Shown here in pieces: positions 14,161-20,328 of a DNA stretch of 20,807 nucleotides. The notes under the pieces are model-generated. The model saw only the letters and a list, made by a program, of their open reading frames with translations. It ran no database searches and had not been told where the DNA came from. Made by a program: the position numbers and the translations under genes. The stretch comes from a virus. Location of the stretch: positions 1 through 20,807 of IMG/VR virus record IMGVR_UViG_3300049218_000009; one strand, 5' to 3'. How positions within the stretch are numbered: the stretch's first letter is position 1; each line of letters starts with the position of its first letter.

Positions 14161-14821
14161 CTTTAGATTTTACCATCGTTGACACGAGCGTCAATACGGA
14201 ATCTGCTACGCATACGTCCGGGCCAGCCCTGCCCGCTTCGACCAAACTAATGTGGTTCGCGACGATGCTCGTCATGCGCCCGTCGTACTTCACGCCCTCG
14301 GGCGTTGTTCCGGGGCTCATGTCAGGTTTGTAGTGGTACCCGCAAGACAACTCACGTTGCTTGCCGGGCGCTTCCGACGTGCCGATTGCTTCGATACCTT
14401 CGCGCGTCCATACCGTCAAATCTGCTTTGATATACGGGTACGCGAACCGAGCGTTGCTGATTGTTCCAACCGTGATGAATTGTTGGGGCGCGTCGGGATT
14501 CACGGCAACGTGTGCCATGAGCAATTGAATTCGGTCGTACGTCTTTACGGCGGCCTGCAACTCGGCGCCGTCACGATAGAGCATGTAAATTTTCGACGGG
14601 TCGAGCCCCAACGCTTCGGCGTCCGGGATTTCCGAGCCGAGATACGGGCACACATTCGCTTTCGTAATATTGCAGTCGTATACGTGCAGAATGCCGTCGA
14701 GCGTTTCCATGCGCCGGTCAAACGCAATGACGACGCGCCGCTCGTCCATAGCGCCGACCGCACAGTCGATATCTAGCTCGGCGTCGTCCATTTCGATTGA
14801 ACAGTCAGAGGGTTTGCGCAT
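14147..14821 (-). CDS. Prohead protease, DUF2213 family (N-terminal enzymatic part)
   Basis: ATG 14821 gives 224 residues. The protein shows ETLDGILHVYDCNITKANVCPYLGSEIPD near residues 40-70, then LMAHVAVNPDAPQQFITVGTISNARFAYPYIKADLTVWTREGIEAIGTS and CGYHYKPDMSPGTTPEGVKYDGRMTSIVANHISLVEAGRAGPDVCVAD. This is the DUF2213 maturation protease pattern, with a conserved H (V-A-N-H-I-S-L-V) and S-C-G-Y as the likely catalytic region. In relatives the chain continues into a scaffold domain; here it stops after 16 residues past the GPDVCVAD motif (MVKSKGGNL). It is cleaved from the scaffold by genome rearrangement. A promoter-like sequence lies directly upstream of the start. Confidence 0.85.
   Translation of the reverse strand: MRKPSDCSIEMDDAELDIDCAVGAMDERRVVIAFDRRMETLDGILHVYDCNITKANVCPYLGSEIPDAEALGLDPSKIYMLYRDGAELQAAVKTYDRIQLLMAHVAVNPDAPQQFITVGTISNARFAYPYIKADLTVWTREGIEAIGTSEAPGKQRELSCGYHYKPDMSPGTTPEGVKYDGRMTSIVANHISLVEAGRAGPDVCVADSVLTLVSTMVKSKGGNL
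14167..14194 (-). promoter_or_regulatory. Promoter-like site TTGACG-16-TAAAAT upstream of the HNH gene
   Basis: TTGACG lies at 14194-14189 and TAAAAT at 14172-14167 on the minus strand, spacer 16. Each hexamer has five of six consensus bases. The -10 ends six bases before the HNH GTG. The -35 is part of an inverted repeat TTGACGCTCGTGTCAA. Confidence 0.4.
14186..14218 (-). repeat. Direct repeat copy 1: codes DVCVADSVLTL (protease 3' end)
   Basis: The protease codons for DVCVADSVLTL have a counterpart at the 3' end of the HNH gene (13612-13644). Each copy ends with a TTGAC hexamer that starts a promoter-like sequence with a 16-base spacer. Confidence 0.6.
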
Positions 14822-14827
14822 GCCCTC

Positions 14828-14857
14828 ATTATGGCGAATTACCTAGCGCGTTGTCGA
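14828..14857 (-). promoter_or_regulatory. Promoter-like site TCGACA-18-CATAAT upstream of the protease
   Basis: TCGACA at 14857-14852 and CATAAT at 14833-14828 on the minus strand, each five of six, spacer 18. The protease ATG starts seven bases after the -10, so a transcript from it would be leaderless or nearly so. GAGGGC between them could also act as a ribosome site. Confidence 0.35.
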
Positions 14858-15687
14858 GCGGCTCGTAACATCGTCGTATTCCGCGGCGATTTCGCGCGGG
14901 CTTGCTCGATTGACTCGAACGCGGGGATAACGGCACGACTTGTGCAACGACAATTAATCAACTGCCCGGGCATCACGTATTGCTGCTCGTCGCTGTCCCA
15001 CATGCCCTGTGCGATTACGTACGGCTTTCCGCTCATAGCAACGTGCGTCGCGCGGGGCACCTTGCCGCCCGCCGAGTGTTGCCAGATTGCATGCGTGATC
15101 CCCAATTCCTCGCGCCGCGTTTTTTCTATGATCGCTTTCGCTTTGTTGTTTTGGTCGCGGGCAATCAGTGCCGCACGGTCGCGCGTGACGCCATACGTTT
15201 TCCGTAAGTCGACCGACAGCGCGTGCATGTCGGCGCCTTTCATAACCGACTGCCATACCTTGCTCTCAACGTCCTTAAGATACTGCGCGGGGATCGACTT
15301 GATGAGGTTAACCTGTTCGGCAACCACGGCTTGATAGGCCGCCGCGCTCGCGGGCGTGGGCTTGAACGAAACGGTAAACCCTGCCTCTTTCAGCGCGGCC
15401 CGTAGCTGCGTCTGAGTGATGCCGAACGATTTGCTGGCAAATTTTTTCGCAAGGTCGAGCGAGAGTTTATCAAATTTGCTAACCCATAGGCCGCCCCATT
15501 TGCGAAGCGCGGCCTTGAGCAGTAGCGATGGGTTACGAACGGTATCGTGTGCGTACTCTTTGGGCTCAATCTGCCCGTACGCGGCTAGAACGTGATGCGT
15601 CACTTGCGCTTGCATGGCGCCTATCGCCTCGTCTAGCTCGGCCCAATACCACGCATGCACGGCGGCCGACGCATGGATAGCGGGCAC
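14839..15687 (-). CDS. Phage head morphogenesis protein, MuF/SPP1 gp7-like
   Basis: GTG 15687 is chosen because AAAAGG lies nine bases upstream and the previous stop is only 14 bases before; a TTG at 15750 would overlap the preceding gene by 50 bases. The product then has 282 residues. The C-terminal half carries the MuF signature: DLRKTYGVTRDRAALIARDQNNKAKAIIEKTRREELGIT followed by HAIWQHSAGGKVPRATHVAMSGK and a GMWDSDEQQYVMPGQLINCRCTSRAVIP end, where LINCRC is diagnostic. The N-terminal part is helical (AMQAQVTHHVLAAYGQIEPKEY). Proteins of this family are minor head proteins packaged in small numbers inside the capsid or at the portal. It sits right after the accessory cassette. Confidence 0.86.
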   Translation of the reverse strand: MPAIHASAAVHAWYWAELDEAIGAMQAQVTHHVLAAYGQIEPKEYAHDTVRNPSLLLKAALRKWGGLWVSKFDKLSLDLAKKFASKSFGITQTQLRAALKEAGFTVSFKPTPASAAAYQAVVAEQVNLIKSIPAQYLKDVESKVWQSVMKGADMHALSVDLRKTYGVTRDRAALIARDQNNKAKAIIEKTRREELGITHAIWQHSAGGKVPRATHVAMSGKPYVIAQGMWDSDEQQYVMPGQLINCRCTSRAVIPAFESIEQARAKSPRNTTMLRAARQRAR

Positions 15688-15700
15688 GGTGACGGGCCTT

Positions 15701-16042
15701 TTACTGCCCGGCGGGGGGTCGGCTCGAAGTTTCGGCACGGTCGGCCTCAATAGAAACTTGAAGGGCGGCCAGTATACGCCACGCTGCTTTAGCTAGATGC
15801 CGCGTTTGGCCGCCGTCGTCAAACACTTGGCCCGCTTCGTGGTCGAGGCAATGACGCATGACCTTATTCAAATGGTCGGTTGATACGTCGCGCGCAAAAT
15901 GCAGCTTTGCGCCGAGCCCGTGTTGGGCGTTGCCAAGTACCGAGACTTTCGCAATCTCAGCCCACGCGTCGGGGAAATACGCTATGCAGCCATCCCACAC
16001 GGGCAACGCGTTGCGCGCGTCGCGGTCGGTCGGTAGAGTCAT
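15701..16042 (-). CDS. DUF5664-like protein (dATP/dGTP diphosphohydrolase N-terminal family)
   Basis: ATG 16042 overlaps the phosphoesterase stop as ATGA and gives 113 residues. The sequence TLPTDRDARNALPVWDGCIAYFPDAWAEIAKVSVLGNAQHGLGAKLHFARD, then DHLNKVMRHCLDHEAGQVFDDGGQTRHLAKAAWRILAALQ, has the form of a phage all-helical family described as dATP/dGTP diphosphohydrolase N-terminal domain: a Y-F-P-D-A motif, a GN-x-QH motif, a H-L-x-x-H/DH motif and an H-x-A-K-x-A-W-R helix. Relatives are MazG-like nucleotide hydrolases or their partners. Family is well supported by eye; activity in this short version is not. It may act in dNTP control. Confidence 0.68.
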   Translation of the reverse strand: MTLPTDRDARNALPVWDGCIAYFPDAWAEIAKVSVLGNAQHGLGAKLHFARDVSTDHLNKVMRHCLDHEAGQVFDDGGQTRHLAKAAWRILAALQVSIEADRAETSSRPPAGQ

Positions 16043-17112
16043 TTTCCTGGCACCGATACCCACGGGATGGATTTCGCGCGCTTAGCTGCAACGTCGCACC
16101 ATACGGCATTGTCCCAACACAACCCGTTGTCTGGGTGCGTAACCCAAAAGTTTTGGCTCGCGGGCTCGAATCCAAAATTGTTCGTATGGGCGTATTCGTC
16201 ATATCCTTTGAGTGACCCATTACCGCGAAGCCGGGCTGTCAGCATGCGCTTATGGAAATGCCCGAATTCCATCACGTCATAGTCTTGTCCGACGGCCGCA
16301 TTACGCGTGTTTTTCTTTTGCTCGCCACGCGTGACGGGCCCGAGCGGGCCGATGATTCCATCGCCACCGCGAAATTGATCCCCGTGAGTAAGGAGGTACC
16401 GCGTACCATAAATCCGGTACAGGGCGTCACTACCGTCGGGAATATAGAACGTAACACGCTTGTCAGACTCAAAATGCGACGCGAGAAATTGGTACAACAG
16501 CCAACCAAATGACGTATGGTTGCGATCTTTGCTCCAAGTCTTTTTCGTATCCCGGTCATGGTTGCCCGAGACGCACGGCAGAAACACATGCCCGAACGTG
16601 TCGGCCATAAGCGTGATTGTCGCCACGAGGTTACGGTAAATATCCATGAGCGTGGGCATCGTATTCAATTCGTTTGTAGCTGCTAGCTCGTCGTGAATAT
16701 TACCGCTAATAATGTCGCCGCCGAGCGGGATCACGATACCCGGATAGCTCATGCTCGGGTCGATAATCCTGCAAAGAAATATCGTCGACTCAATTACTTG
16801 ACGCAACCGGCGGCGCGCTATGGCGAGATTGAACGAATTCACTCCACCGATTTGCGACGAGCGCACTGACTCGCCCCAATGCAAGTCGGACAGCATGACT
16901 TTAGGCACGCCCGGGGCCTTGGCTTTCTTAGGCTCGTAAACCCACGAGGGTGCCTGCAATTCGTTGACGGCCAGCTTAGCCGTGCCGATGTATTCACGCA
17001 ACGCCTCGGCCGTGTCCGACTCAGTACGGGCCTCGTCTAGCTGTTTGCGCAAATCCGCTATGATCGTAGCGGGGTCGTGAAGTGATTTGAATTCTTTGGC
17101 TGTCTTGGGCAT
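16039..17112 (-). CDS. Calcineurin-like metallophosphoesterase
   Basis: The 357-residue protein has all blocks of the calcineurin-like fold: SDLHWGE (75-81, D76 and H78), a G-G-D motif at 131-133 (PLGGDIISG), SGNHDRD (182-188), LTHGDQF (241-247) and a FGHFHKR block (283-289). These bind two metal ions. Upstream of the domain is an N-terminal 70-residue helical part that starts KTAKEFKSLHDPATII. ATG 17112 is preceded by GAGG, two bases after the stop of the previous gene. Enzymes of this type hydrolyse DNA, RNA, nucleotides or proteins; the substrate cannot be told. Its location in a head gene operon, next to a nucleotide-hydrolase-like protein, suggests nucleotide or DNA metabolism or defence evasion. 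Confidence 0.85.
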   Translation of the reverse strand: MPKTAKEFKSLHDPATIIADLRKQLDEARTESDTAEALREYIGTAKLAVNELQAPSWVYEPKKAKAPGVPKVMLSDLHWGESVRSSQIGGVNSFNLAIARRRLRQVIESTIFLCRIIDPSMSYPGIVIPLGGDIISGNIHDELAATNELNTMPTLMDIYRNLVATITLMADTFGHVFLPCVSGNHDRDTKKTWSKDRNHTSFGWLLYQFLASHFESDKRVTFYIPDGSDALYRIYGTRYLLTHGDQFRGGDGIIGPLGPVTRGEQKKNTRNAAVGQDYDVMEFGHFHKRMLTARLRGNGSLKGYDEYAHTNNFGFEPASQNFWVTHPDNGLCWDNAVWCDVAAKRAKSIPWVSVPGK

Positions 17113-17114
17113 GG

Positions 17115-17408
17115 CTATTTTAACCTCAGTTTCGCAGCTACTTTAGCACTGCCGAAATAGAAACGCTTGCCCGCTTTGCCTGATCGGCCGCTAGACTGCT
17201 CGATGATATGGGCGCCGAACTTGTCGCGGTGCTGCGCTAGCTGCGTGGTGCTGAGCGCTGTTAGCTTGAGAAAATCGCCTTCGCTCAGCCAATTCTCGGC
17301 GCCCTCTTTTTCGATGGCCGCGAGCCCCGCGCGTATGCGATTCGGGATAATCACGTCCGGGTCGTGCGCGGCTCGAAAATCTGCAAGGGTTTTTGCTCTG
17401 TTCGCCAT
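17115..17408 (-). CDS. Small winged-helix-like protein, paired with the phosphoesterase
   Basis: ATG 17408 with AGGAGA upstream gives 97 residues; a TTG at 17417 would have its ribosome site too close. The N-terminus, AKTLADFRAAHDPDVIIPNRIR, resembles the N-terminus of the next gene's product (KTAKEFKSLHDPATII). Residues 38-95 (GAENWLSEGDFLKLTALSTTQLAQHRDKFGAHIIEQS...KRFYFGSAKVAAKLR) have a helix-turn-helix and a basic wing-like pair of strands. A DNA-binding role is therefore likely but not certain. It is tightly packed with the phosphoesterase gene. It could be a small-terminase-like or regulatory protein; the conserved N-terminal motif hints that the two proteins share a partner. Confidence 0.58.
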   Translation of the reverse strand: MANRAKTLADFRAAHDPDVIIPNRIRAGLAAIEKEGAENWLSEGDFLKLTALSTTQLAQHRDKFGAHIIEQSSGRSGKAGKRFYFGSAKVAAKLRLK

Positions 17409-17421
17409 GTCTGTCAATCTC

Positions 17422-17619
17422 CTACTTTGTGGTTAATTGGTCGCTGGTACGTGCCCCGCGTACAAACCGCACGGGCTCGCCCGATACGGATTTCAACGGA
17501 TAATTCATCGCGTCTTTGATCGCTCGGGCCGCTCGGGCGTAGTCCTGATGGGGTATTCGCTCAAGCGCAGCGGCGTCCGATATCTGCCGCATAGACTGCT
17601 TACGTTGTTTCAATCGCAT
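17422..17619 (-). CDS. Small protein of unknown function
   Basis: This 65-residue frame starts at ATG 17619, overlaps the cupin gene stop by ten bases and ends 13 bases before the next gene. AAAGG lies directly against the ATG; an internal ATG at 17592 (MRQISDAAALER) is possible. The protein is basic, with DAAALERIPHQDYARAARAIKDAM and PLKSVSGEPVRFVRGA. No known motif. It is accepted because it fills the gap between two real genes on the same strand and has ordinary composition. Confidence 0.5.
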   Translation of the reverse strand: MRLKQRKQSMRQISDAAALERIPHQDYARAARAIKDAMNYPLKSVSGEPVRFVRGARTSDQLTTK

Positions 17620-18047
17620 CCTTTACCGACGGTCGACACGCCCTCGGCGTTATAATCTTCGCCGCAAAAATCGCGCCAATGGCGCCAGCCTTTCGGGCAC
17701 ATAAAACCCCATTCGCGACGCGGCGGCCAGCGTAGCCATAGCGACCACACGGGGGCGTAACCGGGGATGACAATGCGGTGTAAATCCTCAGCCTTGCGAA
17801 AGTACGGGCGCAACGGCCAGCGGAATTTCCACACGTCGCGCGTGGCGCCTTTGGGGCGCAATACCTCAAAATATCCGTCATTCAATATCAGTGAGATATT
17901 GTCGGCGCGGTGATCGTGCAACGCCCGGTCATCGTCGTCGCGGCAGATTTTGTGCAAGGATAATTGCCAGCCCCGGAACCGTAGAATGTGCCATCGCAGC
18001 ATATACGGATTATCGGGCGGCCCTATGACAAGGTCAGGTTTTCGCAT
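17610..18047 (-). CDS. Cupin-like phage protein
   Basis: ATG 18047 gives 145 residues. The protein starts MRKPDLVIGPPDNPYMLRWHIL and carries CRDDDDRALHDHRADNISLILNDGYFEVLRP with a H-x-H motif at H44 and H46, a later D-L-H-R-I (H90) and a C-terminal WPPRREWGFMCPKGWRHWRDF...VGKGCD. This sentence, a DDDDRALHDHPW-like turn, then a strand pair, a HRI strand and REWGFxCPxGW, is a recurrent phage cupin family. Cupins bind a metal through these histidines; the reaction is unknown here. A promoter-like sequence lies immediately upstream, with no Shine-Dalgarno before the ATG. Function possibilities are nucleotide or sugar modification. The double-stranded beta-helix assignment rests on the histidine motifs. 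Confidence 0.75.
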   Translation of the reverse strand: MRKPDLVIGPPDNPYMLRWHILRFRGWQLSLHKICRDDDDRALHDHRADNISLILNDGYFEVLRPKGATRDVWKFRWPLRPYFRKAEDLHRIVIPGYAPVWSLWLRWPPRREWGFMCPKGWRHWRDFCGEDYNAEGVSTVGKGCD

Positions 18048-18055
18048 GTGCGCCG

Positions 18056-18084
18056 ACTATGCCCGCCCTCGACGTGCGTGTCAA
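18056..18084 (-). promoter_or_regulatory. Promoter TTGACA-17-CATAGT upstream of the cupin gene
   Basis: On the minus strand TTGACA (perfect) is at 18084-18079, a 17-base spacer follows, and CATAGT (four of six) is at 18061-18056. The cupin ATG begins eight bases after the -10, so the transcript start would be at or very near the start codon. There is no Shine-Dalgarno. Confidence 0.55.
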
Positions 18085-18157
18085 CTAACGCGAGCCGTCC
18101 CGAATAGGTACCAATGCGCTTGGGGGTATTTGTCGCAGGCCGCGCGCCGGGCAGTCG

Positions 18158-19813
18158 TCAACCTTTCGTCTTAGCCTTTATCGGTATCGCCGGGGGCTTT
18201 TTCGCCGCGGCTAACTTCAATTCGTGCTTGCGGTCGAGGTCATTCTGTTCGGCTTCGTGGTCACGGTTTTTCTGTGCCTCGTCGCTCGGGTCAACCTCGG
18301 GCGTCTCGTCGTCGCCCTCGTCGTCGCCCTCGGACGGCGGCGCGTCCGGGTCGACTGGATTGCCGTCTTCGTCAACCATCGTTTGCTCGGGCTCGGGCGC
18401 GGGGCCGGTCAGATTCGTATATCCCGAGTCGGGGTCGGATTGCAAACGGGCGCGGGCCTCGTCGGGCGATATGATGCCCGCCTGTATGTTGCTCGCGTCC
18501 ATTTCGCAATCACTCTTGCGAATCTCGCTTAGCTCTTTCTGTGTGGGCTCGTCGAGCGTGACCCAATGGATTACGAGGTCGTCATCGATAGCGCCGAATA
18601 GGTCGCATTGTACGGCCTTGAGCATGGTTTCTAGGTGCGGTTGGAAAAACTGAATTTGTGACGCGTTGACCCAATCGTACCAAACTTGTATTTCGCCCTC
18701 AGCCGTCGCGCCTAGCCCGGTTGGCGTCAGGCCGAATATCTTGACGAGCGGCGTATGCCACACGGCCGCCATGTGCTCTTGCGACTGCGCCTGTAGCTTG
18801 TCGAGGCTTGCGAGCGTCGCCTCGGCAAATTTTAATTCTTCCGTACCGTTGTTCACTACCGCAACCGACTGGTTATTACGCATGAGCGTGAATGCCTGCA
18901 CGCGGGCGAATAGGCCGCCGCCTTCCGGGCCGCCTTCTTCAAGCGTGGCCGATAAGTCGGTAGATAGTACGGGGATCGAGAAATTATTGATTAGATCGTT
19001 GACGGCTTTGCGCGTGCGCAGCCACATATTCACCGTCATTTCGCCTAACTGAATCAGCGATATTCCGCTGAAATTGTAGGCGGGAACTTCGCGCGCAATG
19101 AACGTCAGCAACCGCGTGGCGTGGGTTTTACGACCCATGATGTACCACGAGGTCGGCTTGTAGAAGTCATCGCGCTCGGGGTAGGCGGCGTTCCACGAGT
19201 ACGGCGTCGACCAATACGGCTCAATGCACGAAAGCGATTTGAGCGAGCCTTTCTTGATGCCCTCGGGCGTGATTTCGAGCGGTAGCTGTCGCGTGCGGTC
19301 GTCCGCGTCGTCGACGTTCATGTAGATTTGAGCCCGGCCAAATTCCGCATCGAGCAGCGCGGCCCGGCGGAATAGCTCACGTACTTTTAGCTCGTCGAGC
19401 CGCGCCATGATTTTGGCGATTTTGTCGGTCTTGTCGCCGCCGTTTTTGCTCTGTATCTCAAACCATTTGCGGGTCATTTCCGTACTGATCGTTTCGCACG
19501 GCGCCCGGTACTCGCTGATTTGCGTCAATTCGGCTAAGTACGGATACCCGGGAAACCAGAAACCGTTACCATAACCCGAGGCCGCCCCAAATCCCCACGC
19601 GGGCGTCACGCCGCCGCAAGCCGAATCCATCGTAACGCCTTGGCGCTTGACTTCGCCCGGTAGCGCATCGGTCGCCATGACCGCAGAGGCGGGCGGCACG
19701 ACGCCCGGCGGCAGAATAGGTAAACCGTCCGGGGGACGCTCCGGGCGTACTGGATGGCCCGGCATGGGCGTTTCGGATTGCATCGCGGCGGCTAATAGCC
19801 GTTGCATATTCAA
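18158..19813 (-). CDS. Portal protein (DUF1073 family)
   Basis: The protein has 551 residues from TTG 19813 (ATG 19807 is the next choice). It shows the DUF1073 portal pattern: YLAELTQISEYRAPCETISTEMTRKWFEI (around 93-120), KIMARLDELKVRELFRRAALLDAEFGRAQIYMN, LSCIEPYWSTPYSWNAAYPERDDFYKPTSWYIMG, and a long C-terminal wing with LASLDKLQAQSQEHMAAVWHTPLVKIFGLTPTGLGATAEGEIQVWYDWV. This is where related portals end in an acidic Asp/Glu/Pro tail (EPEQTMVDEDGNPVDPDAPPSEGDD...), also present here. It forms the dodecameric DNA gate. The N-terminus is probably short: a 26-codon frame at 19890-19810 looks like the missing start, one base out of frame. Confidence 0.9.
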   Translation of the reverse strand: MNMQRLLAAAMQSETPMPGHPVRPERPPDGLPILPPGVVPPASAVMATDALPGEVKRQGVTMDSACGGVTPAWGFGAASGYGNGFWFPGYPYLAELTQISEYRAPCETISTEMTRKWFEIQSKNGGDKTDKIAKIMARLDELKVRELFRRAALLDAEFGRAQIYMNVDDADDRTRQLPLEITPEGIKKGSLKSLSCIEPYWSTPYSWNAAYPERDDFYKPTSWYIMGRKTHATRLLTFIAREVPAYNFSGISLIQLGEMTVNMWLRTRKAVNDLINNFSIPVLSTDLSATLEEGGPEGGGLFARVQAFTLMRNNQSVAVVNNGTEELKFAEATLASLDKLQAQSQEHMAAVWHTPLVKIFGLTPTGLGATAEGEIQVWYDWVNASQIQFFQPHLETMLKAVQCDLFGAIDDDLVIHWVTLDEPTQKELSEIRKSDCEMDASNIQAGIISPDEARARLQSDPDSGYTNLTGPAPEPEQTMVDEDGNPVDPDAPPSEGDDEGDDETPEVDPSDEAQKNRDHEAEQNDLDRKHELKLAAAKKPPAIPIKAKTKG

Positions 19814-19890
19814 GGGCTTACGCGCGGGCTCGGCCTTGGGCGTAGGGGCGCTAGCTTAGCGGCTAGCCACGCGCGAAGTTTTGACAGCAT
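19810..19890 (-). pseudogene. 26-codon frame, probable displaced portal N-terminus or leader peptide
   Basis: ATG 19890 opens MLSKLRAWLAAKLAPLRP and ends at TGA overlapping the portal TTG start (TTGA). MLSKLRAWLAAKL is a typical amphipathic start for DUF1073 portals. One extra C in the run CCCC at 19848-19845 would join it to the portal frame through PTPKAEPARKPLNMQRLL. It may instead be a coupled leader peptide. No ribosome site is seen, only CATAAT at 19902-19897. Confidence 0.4.
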
Positions 19891-19924
19891 GGCCGGATTA
19901 TGCCCGAACGCGGCACGGGGCGCT

Positions 19925-19940
19925 ATGTTCCCGGGAACAT
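19925..19940. promoter_or_regulatory. 16-bp perfect palindrome ATGTTCCCGGGAACAT in the divergent region (copy 2)
   Basis: The palindrome lies between the leftward portal unit and the rightward small genes. Its inner 14 bases recur at 1962-1975. It could be an operator for a dimeric regulator. No binding protein is identified. Confidence 0.5.
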
Positions 19941-19980
19941 GGGTAATTCGGGATTTGTGACCCGGTTGGCATTTTGCGAG

Positions 19981-20009
19981 TTGACACGCGTGTCAGGTAC
20001 GCACAGAAT
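19981..20009 (+). promoter_or_regulatory. Promoter TTGACA-17-CAGAAT overlapping a palindromic operator
   Basis: TTGACA (19981-19986) is perfect; CAGAAT (20004-20009) has four of six; the spacer is 17. Its -35 lies within TGACACGCGTGTCA (19982-19995), a perfect 14-base palindrome, which suggests repression. It points at the rightward winged-helix gene, whose ATG is 34 bases after the -10. Confidence 0.55.
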
Positions 20010-20043
20010 GGCACCACACGAAACGAACGGAGCGACGCGGACT

Positions 20044-20328
20044 ATGAAAATCACGGTGAGCGAATTGAAGGTTTTAGAGGCGCTCGACGCGAGCGAATAT
20101 GGCGACGTGTTGACCGACCCCGTGTGGACGTTTAGCGTGACTGAGGAATGCGGCATCGCCTCGGCGTCCGTTGCGGGCGTCGTGTCGAGCCTCGTCAAAA
20201 AAGGTTTAGTGTGGGCGGGCGGCACGAGCCGCGACGCAACGCTACAGATGACCGAGGCGGGCGCCGCGGCGTACCTCGACGCGACGGGCGGCACGAGCCG
20301 CAAGACGCGCCCGAGGGCGGCGAAATGA
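20044..20328 (+). CDS. Small winged-helix-like DNA-binding protein
   Basis: ATG 20044, with GGAG twelve bases upstream, gives 94 residues; an upstream in-frame ATG at 19900 lacks a ribosome site and precedes the promoter. Residues 5-52 (VSELKVLEALDASE..., then FSVTEECGIASASVAGVVSSLVKKGLV) match a helix-turn-helix with a recognition helix near SASVAGVVSSLVKKG, followed by a wing (WAGGTSRDATLQMTEAGAAAYLDA) as in MarR/ArsR-type winged helices. The C-terminus is basic (TSRKTRPRAAK). Operator-like palindromes upstream of this gene and of a gene two positions downstream make it a candidate regulator of these genes. Stop and next start overlap as ATGA. It is transcribed away from the head genes. Confidence 0.72.
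   Translation: MKITVSELKVLEALDASEYGDVLTDPVWTFSVTEECGIASASVAGVVSSLVKKGLVWAGGTSRDATLQMTEAGAAAYLDATGGTSRKTRPRAAK
20216..20232 (+). repeat. 17-base direct repeat CGGGCGGCACGAGCCGC, copy 1
   Basis: This stretch and 20285-20301 are identical and lie 69 bases apart, in frame. They encode GGTSR in the winged-helix protein in both places. A small in-frame duplication of the coding sequence is the simplest reading. Confidence 0.8.
20285..20301 (+). repeat. 17-base direct repeat CGGGCGGCACGAGCCGC, copy 2
   Basis: The second copy lies near the 3' end of the winged-helix gene, again encoding GGTSR, before the basic C-terminal tail. The intervening 23 codons include the second wing and the LQMTEAG helix. 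Confidence 0.8.
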
